NCBI RefSeq assembly: GCF_018275325.1
Contig: NZ_JAGVQR010000003.1
Location: forward strand, 310,001 to 374,000
DNA: 64,000 bases
Source of the DNA: Nocardioides palaemonis
Lineage (GTDB): Bacteria; Actinomycetota; Actinomycetes; Propionibacteriales; Nocardioidaceae
Reading direction: 5' to 3'
A model generated the notes under the pieces. The model was not told the DNA's origin. It did no database searches and saw only the letters and a program-made list of their open reading frames with translations. Shown in pieces: positions 14,851 through 24,571 of the stretch. Position numbers and translations under genes: made by a program. Position 1 is the stretch's first letter, and every line of letters starts with the position of its first letter.

Positions 14851-16965
14851 TCAGCCGAGCTCGCGCTCGAGGGCGTCGGTGAGCAGCGCCACCAGGGCCT
14901 CGGTCTGGATGTTGGCCGACGACGAGACCTCCTCGTCGGAGCCGTCGAGAGCCCGGGCGGCGAGGCCGGCCTTGGAGTCGATGAGCTCGGCGATCCGGGT
15001 GTCGATGGTCTGCGCGGCGATGATCCGCCAGGCCGTCACCGGGTCGCTCTGGCCGATGCGGTGCACCCGGTCGATGGCCTGGGTCTGCTCGGCGTCGGTC
15101 CAGGAGAGCTCGGAGAGCACCACGTTGGAGGCGACCTGGAGGTTGACGCCGACGCCGGCCGCGGCCAGCGAGCAGACGATGACCTGGACGCTCGGGTCGT
15201 TGACGAACGCCTCGATCGCCTTCTCGCGCGCCTTCGGCGTCTGGTCGCCGCGGATCGAGGTGTGCTTGAGGCCGCGGCGGGTGAAGGTGTCCTCCGCGAT
15301 GTCCATGACGTCGACGTGGCGGGCGAAGAAGACCACCTTGCCGACGTTGCGGGCCAGCTGCGCGGCGTAGTCGGCGGCGAGGCCGGCCTTCGCGCGACCG
15401 ATCCGGCGGAACATCGAGAAGACGTTCTCGCCGCCGGTGCCCTGGTCCATCTCCTCGCGCTCCCACGTCGCGACGCGGCGCACCAGCTCGTGGTCGATCC
15501 CCTCGACGACCGAGCCCGTACGACGCGTCTCCAGCGCCGCCTTGTAGCGCTGGACCAGCCGGCGGGCCAGGTCCTCCTCGGCCGCGCGGATCGAGCGGGT
15601 GTCCTCGTCGTCGAGCTCGACGGGGATGTCGGCGATCCGGCGGGCCGGGATGTCCTCCGCGACGTCGACCTTGCGGCGACGCACGATGCCCATGTCGATG
15701 ACGGCCTTGCGGGCGGCGGGGTAGAACGCGTGGTCGGCCGGGGTCAGGTCGGTCTCCTCGAGGCTCTCCATCAGCCGCGCCATCGGCTTGGTCCCGTCGA
15801 TCCAGCCCAGGAACTCCCAGATCGCGCGGAAGTCCTCGATGTCGTTGATCAGCGGCGTGCCGGTCAGCGCCATCAGCAGCGGGCGCGCGGTGCGCGCGCG
15901 CAGCCGCTCCGAGAGCTCGAGCACGTGGCGTGAGCGCTGCGAGGTCTTGTTCTTGATGAAGTGGGCCTCGTCGACGACCATCCCGCGGAAGCCGAACTGG
16001 CCGAGCCAGCCGACGTGCCGGTCGAGGATCTCGTAGTTGACGACGATGACGTCCGCGAACGCGTCGACCCGGTCGCCGTCGCCGTGGATCACGGTCGCGC
16101 GACGACGCGGCGTCCAGCGCTCGGTCTCGCGCGCCCAGTTGGTCTTGACGACGTTGGGGCACACGACGAGCAGGGGGTACGCGTCGGCGGCCTGCGCGGC
16201 GAGCAGCGCCTGCGCGGTCTTGCCGAGGCCGGGCTCGTCGGCGAGCAGGAACGTGCGGTGGCCCTCGGCGGCGGAGGCGATCATCGCCGCCTGGTGGGGC
16301 ATCAACTCCAGCTTGCCGGGCGCGGCGAGGGTGGTGGGCTCGGGCAGGTCCATGCACGAGGACGAGCCGCCGAGCTCGAAGGAGCGGAAGAGCGGGCCGA
16401 GCAGCTCCCAGGTCGAGAGCCGGCCGTGGACGCTGCGCTTCTCACGACCGATCCCGAAGTCGGGGACCAGGAACGGGTGGGCGAGCTGGTGCTGGGCGAC
16501 CGAGCGCGGCACCACGCGGCGCTCGCCGAGGCCGGGACCGGACTCGTCGTCGGGCTTGGGCTCCTCGACGACCGGCTCGATGCCGGCCTTGTGCAGCATC
16601 TCCAGGCGCAGGTCGCGCGCGCTGTCGGTGACCACCGCCTCCTCGGAGAGCAGGCCGAACAGGGACGGGTCACGGGTCGCGGTCTTGGCGAGGATCGTCG
16701 CGATCCCGTCGAGGCGCTTGAGCTCGTCGGCCTTCTGCGCGTCGGTGAGGACGGTCGACCCCTTGACGTCGCCGCGGTGCTCGCGGACCAGCAGCGCGAC
16801 GACCTGGAAGCGGACCCGTTGACCCGGGGCGAGCGGACCTCGCTGCACGGCCGACTCGAGCTCGCGCACGGCGCGGGCGAGCACGGGCACGATGCCCTCG
16901 TTGTCCTTGTGGCGGGCGTGCGCAGGGGTGCGTCGTCCGCCGCGTGAGCGCTGGCGCTGGGCCAA
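14851..16965 (-). CDS. SNF2-type DEAD/DEAH-box helicase
   Basis: SWI2/SNF2 ATPase of about 704 residues. The start is taken as the TTG at 16965, which has GGGAGGA six bases upstream; the frame is open further but without family content. After about 220 residues of N-terminal region come motif I ADEPGLGKTAQALLA, motif II VVDEAHFIKNK (DEAH), motif III LMALTGTPLIND, and the C-terminal RecA domain with DVMDIAEDTFTRRGLKHTSIRGDQTPKAREKAIEAF, VNLQVASNVVLSEL and motif VI QAIDRVHRIGQ. Such bacterial SNF2 proteins act on protein-DNA complexes or in repair. It is divergent from the TetR gene at 17204. Confidence 0.92.
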   Translation of the reverse strand: MAQRQRSRGGRRTPAHARHKDNEGIVPVLARAVRELESAVQRGPLAPGQRVRFQVVALLVREHRGDVKGSTVLTDAQKADELKRLDGIATILAKTATRDPSLFGLLSEEAVVTDSARDLRLEMLHKAGIEPVVEEPKPDDESGPGLGERRVVPRSVAQHQLAHPFLVPDFGIGREKRSVHGRLSTWELLGPLFRSFELGGSSSCMDLPEPTTLAAPGKLELMPHQAAMIASAAEGHRTFLLADEPGLGKTAQALLAAQAADAYPLLVVCPNVVKTNWARETERWTPRRRATVIHGDGDRVDAFADVIVVNYEILDRHVGWLGQFGFRGMVVDEAHFIKNKTSQRSRHVLELSERLRARTARPLLMALTGTPLINDIEDFRAIWEFLGWIDGTKPMARLMESLEETDLTPADHAFYPAARKAVIDMGIVRRRKVDVAEDIPARRIADIPVELDDEDTRSIRAAEEDLARRLVQRYKAALETRRTGSVVEGIDHELVRRVATWEREEMDQGTGGENVFSMFRRIGRAKAGLAADYAAQLARNVGKVVFFARHVDVMDIAEDTFTRRGLKHTSIRGDQTPKAREKAIEAFVNDPSVQVIVCSLAAAGVGVNLQVASNVVLSELSWTDAEQTQAIDRVHRIGQSDPVTAWRIIAAQTIDTRIAELIDSKAGLAARALDGSDEEVSSSANIQTEALVALLTDALERELG

Positions 16966-17203
16966 GGTGGTCCTCCCGGACTGGGTACGCGTCGCCAGTG
17001 GGTCATGCGCAGGCGAGCCCGGGTCGGCGCTGACCTGCACACCACGGCGTGGAGGTTGGAGCGAGTGCGTCGCAGACGGGCCGGTGGATCCGGGGTGATC
17101 AGTGCGGCACGGCGCGGGACGCTGCCACCACTGTAGACCCCGCCGGTCCCGCACCGTTAACTCTTCCGCACATCGGCGCGGCCGATGTGGGACGGTGTCC
17201 CCC

Positions 17204-17833
17204 ATGGAGGGCAGTCCCGGGACCACCACCCGCCGCGGCCGGCCGGGACACGACCAGCAGGCCGTGCTCCGCACGGCGGTCGAGCTGTTCAACCGGCAGG
17301 GCTACGACGCGACCAGCGTCGGCGACGTCGCGCGCGAGCTGGGGCTGACCAAGTCGGCGATCTACCACCACGTGCCCAGCAAGGAGCACCTGCTGCGCAC
17401 CGCGATCGACGAGGCCCTCGACGCCCTCATCGGTGCCCTCGACGAGGTCGCCGCCGACGACCACCTCGATGCCGGCACCCGACTGCGCGCGGCCGTGCGA
17501 CGCAGCGTCACGGTCCTCGTCGAGCACCTCCCGGCCGTCACCCTGCTGCTGCGCGTGCACGGCAACACCCCGGTCCAGAAGGACGCCCTCGCCCGGCGCC
17601 GCACCATCGACGAGCGGCTCGCCGACATGGTCCGCGCGGCCGCCGCCGACGGCGCGGTGCGCGATGACCTCGACCCCCTGCTGGTCAGCCGGCTGCTCTT
17701 CGGCACGGTCAACTCGCTGACCGAGTGGGTGCACACCGGCACGCAGGAGGTCGACGCCGAGGCGCTCGCCGACGCCGTCGTTGCGCTCGCCTTCGACGGC
17801 CTCAGCCGTCGGCCGGCGGGCCCGGCTCGCTAG
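17204..17833 (+). CDS. TetR family regulator, probable phenylacetate-pathway repressor
   Basis: Protein of 209 residues starting at the ATG at 17204 (MEGSPG). The helix-turn-helix is YDATSVGDVARELGLTKSAIYHHVPSKEHLLRTAI. It converges on paaI, overlapping its 3' end by 32 bases, and borders the paa gene cluster, matching the position of PaaR in other actinobacteria. PaaR-type repressors release DNA when phenylacetyl-CoA builds up. A candidate operator is in the paaA-paaZ gap (22178-22189). Confidence 0.85.
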   Translation: MEGSPGTTTRRGRPGHDQQAVLRTAVELFNRQGYDATSVGDVARELGLTKSAIYHHVPSKEHLLRTAIDEALDALIGALDEVAADDHLDAGTRLRAAVRRSVTVLVEHLPAVTLLLRVHGNTPVQKDALARRRTIDERLADMVRAAAADGAVRDDLDPLLVSRLLFGTVNSLTEWVHTGTQEVDAEALADAVVALAFDGLSRRPAGPAR

Positions 17834-18242
17834 GCCGTCCGAGCGAGCGGCTGCGCCCGCGGAACTCGGCGACGACCTCACCTGCCTCCGGGTCGTCGGC
17901 ACGCACCGTGACGTCGTAGAGACCCGACCGCCCGCGCAGGGTCACCTCCCGGGCCTCCGCGTGCAGCGTCTGTCCGAGCCGTCCGGGCTGCACGAAGTCG
18001 ACAGTGAAACCGGCGGCCACCGTGACCGGACCCCGGGAGTTGCAGGCCAGGGCGAACGCCGAGTCGGCGAGCGTGGCGATCAGCCCGCCGTGGCACAGGT
18101 CGTGCCCGTTGACCATGTCGTCGCGCACCACCATCGAGACACGGGCGCGCCCCGGGCCGAGGTCGTCCAGGCGGATCCCGAGCGCCGCGCTCGCCGCGTC
18201 GGCCGCCCACATGGCGCGGGCCGGCTCGAGCGGGTCAGGCAT
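17802..18242 (-). CDS. paaI: Hydroxyphenylacetyl-CoA thioesterase PaaI
   Basis: Hotdog-fold thioesterase of 146 residues. The family block NGHDLCHGGLIATLADSAFALACN, with the catalytic acidic residue in ADSAFA, and VAAGFTVDFVQPGRLGQTL are present. PaaI clears dead-end hydroxyphenylacetyl-CoA esters that form during phenylacetate breakdown. Its start overlaps the last eight bases of paaE, so it is the last gene of the paaABCDEI operon. Confidence 0.92.
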   Translation of the reverse strand: MPDPLEPARAMWAADAASAALGIRLDDLGPGRARVSMVVRDDMVNGHDLCHGGLIATLADSAFALACNSRGPVTVAAGFTVDFVQPGRLGQTLHAEAREVTLRGRSGLYDVTVRADDPEAGEVVAEFRGRSRSLGRPSEPGPPADG

Positions 18243-19284
18243 CGAAGTCGACCGTGACGGCGTCGCCGACGGGATAGGTCTGGCAGGTCAGCACGAACTG
18301 CTGCTCGACCTCCTCGGGCTCGAGGGCGTAGTTGCGGACCATCTCCACCTCGCCCTCGACCACCCGGGCGCGGCAGGTGCCGCAGACGCCCCCCTTGCAG
18401 GCGAACGGCAGGTCGCTGCGGACCGCCTGCGCGGAGTCGAGCACGGTCTGGTCGCGCGGCACCGCGTGCGTCGTGGAACGCCCGTCGAGGACGACCGTCA
18501 CGTCGCTGGTGACGCCCTCGACGACGCGGTCCGCGTGGCGCAGCTGCGGCGGCGGCTCGTCGACGAAGAACAGCTCGAAGTGGACCTTCTCCCGCGGCAC
18601 GCCGAGCTCCTCGAGCACGGCGCGGGCGTCCTGGACCAGCCCGAGCGGGCCGCAGAGCCAGACGTGGTCGACGGCCCCGAGCGGCACCTTGAGCGGCAGC
18701 AGCCGGCGCAGCCGGTCGGCGTCGAGCCGCCCCGAGAACAGCTCGACGTCGCGCGGCTCGCGCGACAGCACGTGCACGAGGTCGAAGCGCGGGCCGTGCA
18801 GGTTCTTGAGGTCGCTGAGCTCCTCGGCGAACATCACCGACGTGGTCTCGCGGTTGCCGTAGAGCAGGGTGACCGTGCTGTCCGGGTTGGCCAGGACGGA
18901 CGCGGCGATGGACAGCATCGGGGTGATGCCGGACCCGGCCGCGATGCAGAGGTGGCGCCCGGGCTGGCTGGGGTCGGCCCGGAAGCTGCCCGACGGCTCG
19001 GCGACCTCCACGGTCTCCCCCGGCGCCAGGTCGTCGAGCAGCCACGTGGAGAACAGGCCGCCCGGGATCGCCCGGACCCCGATGCGCGGCGCGGCGCCAG
19101 CGGGCGCGCAGATCGAGTACGTGCGCCGGTGCTCGACGCCGTCGACCACCCGGCGCAGCGTCAGGGACTCCCCCGGCGCGAAGTCGAAGACCTCGCGCAG
19201 GTCGTCGGGGACGTCGAAACTGACGGCCGCCGAGTCGTCGGTGAGGCGCTCGACGTCGCGCACCCGCAGGGCGTGGAACGCCAT
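18235..19284 (-). CDS. paaE: 1,2-phenylacetyl-CoA epoxidase reductase subunit PaaE
   Basis: Electron-transfer subunit of 349 residues; ATG at 19284 (MAFHALRVRDVERLT) lies two bases after the paaD stop. Domain order is FAD-binding (RRTYSICAPAG), NAD-binding (LCIAAGSGITPMLSIAASVL, and YGNRETTSVMFAEEL) and a C-terminal plant-type 2Fe-2S ferredoxin with CKGGVCGTCRARVVEG and the fourth Cys in VLTCQTYP. It passes electrons from NADPH to the PaaA di-iron site. The full domain set is intact. Confidence 0.95.
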   Translation of the reverse strand: MAFHALRVRDVERLTDDSAAVSFDVPDDLREVFDFAPGESLTLRRVVDGVEHRRTYSICAPAGAAPRIGVRAIPGGLFSTWLLDDLAPGETVEVAEPSGSFRADPSQPGRHLCIAAGSGITPMLSIAASVLANPDSTVTLLYGNRETTSVMFAEELSDLKNLHGPRFDLVHVLSREPRDVELFSGRLDADRLRRLLPLKVPLGAVDHVWLCGPLGLVQDARAVLEELGVPREKVHFELFFVDEPPPQLRHADRVVEGVTSDVTVVLDGRSTTHAVPRDQTVLDSAQAVRSDLPFACKGGVCGTCRARVVEGEVEMVRNYALEPEEVEQQFVLTCQTYPVGDAVTVDFDA

Positions 19285-19286
19285 GC

Positions 19287-19796
19287 TCAGATCTCCTTCA
19301 CGTGGTCGAACGGCTCGAGGCAGGCCGTGCAGCGGTACTGCGCCTTGCACGCGGTCGACCCGAACTCCGAGACCAGCTCGGTGGCGGGCGAGTCGCACTG
19401 CGGGCACCGGACCTGGCGGGCCGTGGGCAGCAGGGTCAGCGGGATCGGCCCGTCGGTGCGCGGCGCCGGCCCGGGCGGTGAGATCCCGGCGGCGGCGAGC
19501 GCCGCGCGACCGGCTGGGGTGATCCAGTCGGTGGTCCACGCGGGGTCGAGGCTGACCCGCACCTCGACGCGGTCGAAGCCGGCCGACGACAGCTCGCGGA
19601 CGAGGTCGTCGCGCATCGCGGCCATCGCCGGGCAGCCCGAGTAGGTGGGGGTGATGTCGACGACGACGTGCGCGTCACCGACGACGTCGACGTCGCGCAG
19701 CACGCCGAGGTCGACGAGGGTCAGCATCGGCAGCTCGGGGTCGGTGACCCGTCCGGCCGCCGCGCGGGCCCGCTCCGCCGTGCGGGCCACGGTCAC
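19287..19796 (-). CDS. paaD: 1,2-phenylacetyl-CoA epoxidase subunit PaaD
   Basis: Protein of 169 residues with a GTG start overlapping the paaC stop (GTGA). The N-terminal MIP18/DUF59-like domain has VTDPELPMLTLVDLGVLRDV and the conserved TPTYSGCPAM. The C-terminal zinc-ribbon-like part has CPQCDSPATELVSEFGSTACKAQYRCTAC. PaaD is needed for maturation of the epoxidase, probably in Fe-S or di-iron assembly. Confidence 0.93.
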   Translation of the reverse strand: MTVARTAERARAAAGRVTDPELPMLTLVDLGVLRDVDVVGDAHVVVDITPTYSGCPAMAAMRDDLVRELSSAGFDRVEVRVSLDPAWTTDWITPAGRAALAAAGISPPGPAPRTDGPIPLTLLPTARQVRCPQCDSPATELVSEFGSTACKAQYRCTACLEPFDHVKEI

Positions 19797-20731
19797 CACA
19801 GCCCCGTCGGGTGGGCGCGGGCGACAGACTGCATCTCGGCCAGCATCCGGCCGAGCGGCTCGCCGTGCATCCCGTCGCGACCTGTACGGCCGAGCACCCC
19901 GGCGCGACGGGCGACCTGCGGTCGCTCCAGCCCGGCGGCACCGAGGACCTGGTCGAGCACGGCCTCCGCGGCGACGCTGGCGGTGGCGGGGTCGACACCG
20001 ACGCCGGCCTCGGCGGCGGCCGCCTCGACCGGGTGGGTGTCGAAGAGCTCGGGCCACAGCGGCCACAGCTGGTCGAGCGCCGCGACCAGCCGGCGCCGCG
20101 ACTCGTCGGTGCCTCCGGCCAGGGTGACGAACCAGCGGGCGGCGTAGTCGCGGTGGTAGGTGACCTCCTTGACGCCCTTCGCGGCCACCGCGGCGAGGAC
20201 GTGGTCGCGGCTGTCGCGCAGCCGCTCGAGGAGGGCCAGGCGCCACACCGAGAAGAGCAGCACCCGCACCGTCGCCTCGGCGAAGTCGCCGTTGACGACC
20301 TCCGCGAGGCGGACGTTGCGGAGCTGGTGGGCCTCGCGGAAGAACGCGAGCGCGTCCTCGGGAGGCGTGGGCGCGCCCTCGGGGAGCGCCGGGAGCAGCG
20401 ACTCGTCGGCCCGGGCGGCCCGGGCCAGCAGGAGCCGCGCCTGGCCGAGCAGGTCGAGCGCGATGTTGGACAGCGCGATGTCGTCCTCGAGGTCCGGCGC
20501 GTTGCTGGTCCACTCCGAGATCCGGTGCGACATGACCAGCGCGTCGTCGCCGAGCATGAGGGCGTACGTCGCCAGCGTCGCGGCGTCGACGCCGTCGGGG
20601 ATCGTCGTGTCGACCCCGGCCAGCGGGTCCTCGAAGTCGGTGCCGAACGCCCAGTGGGCGTCGTTGACGAGCAGCCCGGCGTAGGCGCTGTCGTGCTCGT
20701 CCTCGGGCGGGGTGTCGATGTGGGAGTCCAA
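19793..20731 (-). CDS. paaC: 1,2-phenylacetyl-CoA epoxidase structural subunit PaaC
   Basis: Ferritin-like protein of 312 residues that pairs with PaaA and helps bind the CoA substrate without its own metal site. Diagnostic blocks are YALMLGDDALVMSHRISEWTSNAPDLEDDIALSNIALDLLGQARLL and VKEVTYHRDYAARWFVTLAGGT. It is separated from paaB by 92 bases, wider than the other joints of the operon, and has no overlap there. Confidence 0.95.
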   Translation of the reverse strand: MDSHIDTPPEDEHDSAYAGLLVNDAHWAFGTDFEDPLAGVDTTIPDGVDAATLATYALMLGDDALVMSHRISEWTSNAPDLEDDIALSNIALDLLGQARLLLARAARADESLLPALPEGAPTPPEDALAFFREAHQLRNVRLAEVVNGDFAEATVRVLLFSVWRLALLERLRDSRDHVLAAVAAKGVKEVTYHRDYAARWFVTLAGGTDESRRRLVAALDQLWPLWPELFDTHPVEAAAAEAGVGVDPATASVAAEAVLDQVLGAAGLERPQVARRAGVLGRTGRDGMHGEPLGRMLAEMQSVARAHPTGLW

Positions 20732-20823
20732 GGCTTCACCTGCAGGTTGTCAGGAGGGTCGGGGTCCCCGCGGCGTTGTCCTGGAGGAGCGCAGCGGGGG
20801 AAGGAGAACGTCGTGGGGTGGGC

Positions 20824-21186
20824 TCACATATGGGGGACGTCGGCGGCGATCTCGTAGAACGTCGGGTGGCGGTAGACCTTGTCGCCGCTCGGGGCGAACA
20901 TCGGGTCCTTCTCGTCGGGGCTCGACGCGGTGATCGCGTCGGCCCGCACCACCCAGATGCTGACGCCCTCGTTGCGGCGGGTGTAGACGTCGCGGGCGTG
21001 GAGCACCGCCATCCGGTCGTCGGCGGCGTGCAGCGAGCCGACGTGGACGTGGTTGAGGCCGCGCTTGCCGCGCACGAACACCTCGTAGAGCGGCCACTCC
21101 GGCTCGGGCGCGGGGACGCCCTCCCCCGTCGGAACCCCGGCCAGCGGCACGGCGCCGTGGCCGCCCTCGGCGGACAGGTTGCTCAT
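20824..21186 (-). CDS. paaB: 1,2-phenylacetyl-CoA epoxidase subunit PaaB
   Basis: Small subunit of 120 residues; ATG overlaps the paaA stop (ATGA at 21183-21186). Typical blocks [25 protein letters not shown] and [18 protein letters not shown] (here [19 protein letters not shown]) and [13 protein letters not shown] are present. It has a Gly/Pro-rich N-terminal extension of about 28 residues before the conserved part. PaaB bridges PaaAC heterodimers. Confidence 0.94.
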   Translation of the reverse strand: MSNLSAEGGHGAVPLAGVPTGEGVPAPEPEWPLYEVFVRGKRGLNHVHVGSLHAADDRMAVLHARDVYTRRNEGVSIWVVRADAITASSPDEKDPMFAPSGDKVYRHPTFYEIAADVPHM

Positions 21187-22142
21187 GCGGAGGCCTGCTT
21201 CCCGGCCTGCTTGCGGGCGTAGGCCGTCGCGGCCTCGCGCACCCAGGCGCCGTCCTCGTGGGCACGGCGGCGGTGGGCCATCCGCTGCGCGTTGCACGGA
21301 CCGTTGCCCTTCACGCCCTCCATGAACTCCTCCCAGTCGGGCTGGCCGAAGTCGTGGTGGCCGCGCTCCTCGTTCCACCGCAGCTCCGGGTCGGGCAGCG
21401 TGACGCCGAGCGCCTCGGCCTGCGGGACGGACATGTCGACGAACTTCTGCCGCAGCTCGTCGTTGGTGTGCCGCTTGATGCCCCACGCCATCGACTGGGC
21501 GGTGTTGGGCGAGGCGTCGTCCGGCGGGCCGAACATCATCAGCGCGGGCCACCAGAACCGGTCGACCGACTCCTGCACCATCGCGCGCTGGGCGTCGGTG
21601 CCGCGCATCATGGTCGCGAGCAGCTCGTAGCCCTGGCGCTGGTGGAAGGACTCCTCCTTGCAGACCCGGATCATCGCGCGGCCGTAGGGACCGTAGGAGG
21701 TGCGGCACAGCGGCACCTGGTTGCAGATCGCAGCACCGTCGACGAGCCAGCCGATGGTGCCGACGTCGGCGTAGGACAGCGTCGGGTAGTTGAAGATCGA
21801 GGAGTACTTCTGCTTGCCGGCGATCAGCAGCTCGGTGAGCTCGAGCCGGGAGACGCCGAGGGTCTCGGCCGCGGAGTAGAGGTAGAGCCCGTGCCCGGCC
21901 TCGTCCTGGACCTTCGCCAGCAAGATGGCCTTGCGGCGCAGGCTGGGCGCGCGGGTGATCCAGTTGCCCTCCGGCTGCATGCCGATGATCTCGCTGTGCG
22001 CGTGCTGGGCGATCTGCCGCACGAGCGTCCTGCGGTAGCCCTCCGGCATCCAGTCGCGCGGCTCGATCCGCTCGTTGCGTGCGACGGTGGCCTCGAAGTG
22101 GGCCTGGAGGGCCTCGTCGGGAGCGGTCTCCGTGATCGTCAT
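21183..22142 (-). CDS. paaA: 1,2-phenylacetyl-CoA epoxidase catalytic subunit PaaA
   Basis: Di-iron monooxygenase subunit of 319 residues. The ATG at 22142 ([12 protein letters not shown]) is preceded by GGAGGA. The first metal-ligand helix is in [20 protein letters not shown] and the [21 protein letters not shown] block carries the ExxH pair; the second ExxH is in [17 protein letters not shown]. The enzyme epoxidises the ring of phenylacetyl-CoA. It is the first gene of the minus-strand operon. Confidence 0.96.
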   Translation of the reverse strand: MTITETAPDEALQAHFEATVARNERIEPRDWMPEGYRRTLVRQIAQHAHSEIIGMQPEGNWITRAPSLRRKAILLAKVQDEAGHGLYLYSAAETLGVSRLELTELLIAGKQKYSSIFNYPTLSYADVGTIGWLVDGAAICNQVPLCRTSYGPYGRAMIRVCKEESFHQRQGYELLATMMRGTDAQRAMVQESVDRFWWPALMMFGPPDDASPNTAQSMAWGIKRHTNDELRQKFVDMSVPQAEALGVTLPDPELRWNEERGHHDFGQPDWEEFMEGVKGNGPCNAQRMAHRRRAHEDGAWVREAATAYARKQAGKQASA

Positions 22143-22177
22143 GCGTCCTCCGCTGGTGGGGTCCGACACCATTTACT

Positions 22178-22189
22178 GACCGATCGGTC
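22178..22189. promoter_or_regulatory. Candidate PaaR operator between paaA and paaZ
   Basis: GACCGATCGGTC is a perfect 12-bp palindrome within TTTACTGACCGATCGGTCTG, in the 122-base gap between the divergent paaA and paaZ starts. ACCGnnCGGT cores are typical of TetR-family PaaR sites in actinobacteria. The bases around it are AT-richer than the surroundings, as expected of overlapping divergent promoters. Confidence 0.65.
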
Positions 22190-22264
22190 TGCTATTAGTG
22201 TGTCACCAGTCACTGTGGCACGCAAAGCACCGCCTGCACACCGCCCACGACCCAGGGAGACCCC

Positions 22265-24331
22265 GTGACCCGTCTGCTCGAGAGCTACGCCGCCGGCCGC
22301 TGGTGGTCCTCCTCCTCGGAGGGCGATCCGCTGCTCGACGCGGCCACGGGCGAGGAGGTCGCCCGGATCTCCAGCGCCGGGCTCGACATCGGCGCGATGA
22401 CCCACCACGCACGCACCGTGGGCGGGCCCGCGATCCGGTCGATGACCTTCCACGAGCGGGCGCTGCTGCTCAAGGAGCTCGCGGCCCACCTCACCGGCCT
22501 CAAGGACGAGCTCTACGAGGTGTCGCTGCGCACCGGCGCGACGCGGCGCGACTCGATGATCGATGTCGACGGCGGCTTCGCCACGTTGTTCAGCTATTCG
22601 TCCAAGAGCCGCCGCGAGCTGCCCAACGACGTCGTGGTCTGCGACGGCGACCTCGAGCAGCTCGGGCGCACCGGTGTCTTCATGGGCCAGCACGTCTACA
22701 CCTCCCGCCCCGGCGTCGCGGTCCAGGTCAACGCGTTCAACTTCCCCGTCTGGGGCATGCTCGAGAAGCTCGCCCCGGCCTTCGTCGCCGGTCTGCCGTC
22801 GATCGTCAAGCCGGCCAGCCAGACGGCCTACCTCACCGAGCTCGTCGTGCGCCGGATCATCGAGTCCGGCATCCTGCCCGAGGGCTCGCTCCAGCTGCTG
22901 TCCGGCTCGGCCGGCGACCTGCTCGACCACCTCGGGGTCCAGGACTCGGTCGCCTTCACCGGCTCGGCCCACACCGCGGGCATCCTGCGCCAGCACCCGT
23001 CGGTGCTGCACGGGGGCGTGACGCTCCAGGTCGAGGCCGACTCGCTCAACTGCTCCGTCCTCGGGCCCGACGTCGCCGCCGGCGACCCGGAGTGGGACCT
23101 CTTCGTCAGGGGCGTCGTCACCGAGATGACCGCCAAGGCCGGCCAGAAGTGCACCGCGATCCGCCGGGTGATCGTGCCCGCCGCGGTGGCCGACGACCTG
23201 ACCGAGGCGATCCGCGCGAGGCTCGCCACGATCACCGTCGGCGACCCCGGCGACGAGTCGGTCCGGATGGGCCCGCTGGCCTCGCTGGGCCAGCGCGAGG
23301 AGGTCCGCAAGGCCGTCGAGGCGCTCCGCTCGTCGGCCGACGTCGTGCTGGGCGACCCCACGGCGACCTCCGGCTTCCTCGGCGACGGCGAGCGTGGCGC
23401 GTTCATGGCGCCGGTCCTGCTGCGCGCCCGCGCCGGCGCGGTCGAGCCGCACGACGTCGAGCCGTTCGGACCGGTGTCGACGGTGATGTCCTACGACACC
23501 CTCGACGAGGCCGTCGACCTCGCCGCACGCGGCAAGGGTTCCCTGGCCGGCTCGGTCGTCACCCACGACCCGAGCGTCGCGCGCGCGCTCGTCCTCGGCC
23601 TCGCGCCGTGGCACGGCCGCATCCTCGTGCTCGACCGCGACGCCGCGCCGGAGTCCACCGGCCACGGCTCCCCCCTGCCGATGCTGGTGCACGGCGGTCC
23701 CGGCCGCGCCGGCGGCGGCGAGGAGCTCGGAGGTGTGCGGGGCGTGCTGCACCACATGCAGCGCTCGGCGATCCAGGGCTCCCCCGACATGCTGACCGCC
23801 GTGACCGGCCGCTGGACCCGCGGGTCGCAGCGCACGCTGACGCCCGAGCACCCCTTCCGTCACTCGCTCGCGACGCTGCGCGTCGGCGACACCGTCGCCA
23901 CGGAGCCGCGGGTCATCACCCTGAAGGACATCGACCACTTCGCGGAGTTCACCGGCGACACCTTCTACGCCCACACCGATCCCGAGGCGGCCGCGCAGAA
24001 CCCGCTGTTCGGCGGGATCGTCGCCCACGGCTACCTCATCGTGTCGATGGCCGCGGGCCTCTTCGTCGACCCGGCCCCGGGCCCGGTGCTGGCCAACTTC
24101 GGCGTCGACAACCTGCGGTTCCTGACCCCCGTCAAGGCTGGTGACTCGATCCGCGTCACCCTCACCGTCAAGCAGGTCACGCCGCGCTCGTCGGCCGACT
24201 ACGGCGAGGTGCGCTGGGACGCGCTGGTCACCAACGGCGACGACGAGCCGGTCGCGACCTACGACGTGCTGACGCTGGTCGCCAAGCACGACGACCAGCA
24301 GGACGACCAGCAGGACGACCGGCAGGCCTGA
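22265..24331 (+). CDS. paaZ: PaaZ: oxepin-CoA hydrolase / semialdehyde dehydrogenase
   Basis: Bifunctional protein of 688 residues starting at GTG. Residues 1 to about 515 are an aldehyde dehydrogenase ([30 protein letters not shown], and the catalytic Cys in [12 protein letters not shown]). Residues about 535-675 are a MaoC-type hydratase ([43 protein letters not shown]) that opens the oxepin ring. A low-complexity Asp/Gln tail ([10 protein letters not shown]) ends the protein. It is divergent from paaA across the candidate operator. Confidence 0.95.
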   Translation: MTRLLESYAAGRWWSSSSEGDPLLDAATGEEVARISSAGLDIGAMTHHARTVGGPAIRSMTFHERALLLKELAAHLTGLKDELYEVSLRTGATRRDSMIDVDGGFATLFSYSSKSRRELPNDVVVCDGDLEQLGRTGVFMGQHVYTSRPGVAVQVNAFNFPVWGMLEKLAPAFVAGLPSIVKPASQTAYLTELVVRRIIESGILPEGSLQLLSGSAGDLLDHLGVQDSVAFTGSAHTAGILRQHPSVLHGGVTLQVEADSLNCSVLGPDVAAGDPEWDLFVRGVVTEMTAKAGQKCTAIRRVIVPAAVADDLTEAIRARLATITVGDPGDESVRMGPLASLGQREEVRKAVEALRSSADVVLGDPTATSGFLGDGERGAFMAPVLLRARAGAVEPHDVEPFGPVSTVMSYDTLDEAVDLAARGKGSLAGSVVTHDPSVARALVLGLAPWHGRILVLDRDAAPESTGHGSPLPMLVHGGPGRAGGGEELGGVRGVLHHMQRSAIQGSPDMLTAVTGRWTRGSQRTLTPEHPFRHSLATLRVGDTVATEPRVITLKDIDHFAEFTGDTFYAHTDPEAAAQNPLFGGIVAHGYLIVSMAAGLFVDPAPGPVLANFGVDNLRFLTPVKAGDSIRVTLTVKQVTPRSSADYGEVRWDALVTNGDDEPVATYDVLTLVAKHDDQQDDQQDDRQA

Positions 24332-24354
24332 GCGGCCGCGCTACGGTGCGAGGC

Positions 24355-24567
24355 ATGGCGAAGAAGTCCTGGGCCGACATGACGCCCACCCAGAAGAAGA
24401 TCGTCGTGGTGACCGGCCTCGCCGAGGTCGCCCTGACCACGTGGTGCGCCAAGGACCTCAAGCAGCGACCGGCCGCGATGGTCCGCGGACCCAAGCTGCT
24501 GTGGGGGCCGCTGCTCTCGGTGCAGCCCGTCGGCCCGATCGCCTACCTGCTGGTCGGTCGGCGCTGA
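24355..24567 (+). CDS. Small hypothetical protein (PLDc_N-like segment)
   Basis: Protein of 70 residues starting at the ATG at 24355 (MAKKSWADMTP). One hydrophobic helix (IVVVTGLAEVALTTWCA) precedes a second hydrophobic stretch ending in QPVGPIAYLLVGRR, the closing motif of the PLDc_N (phospholipase D nuclease N-terminal) membrane segment. No catalytic domain follows. It may be a small membrane protein; function unknown. Confidence 0.6.
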   Translation: MAKKSWADMTPTQKKIVVVTGLAEVALTTWCAKDLKQRPAAMVRGPKLLWGPLLSVQPVGPIAYLLVGRR

Positions 24568-24571
24568 CGGC

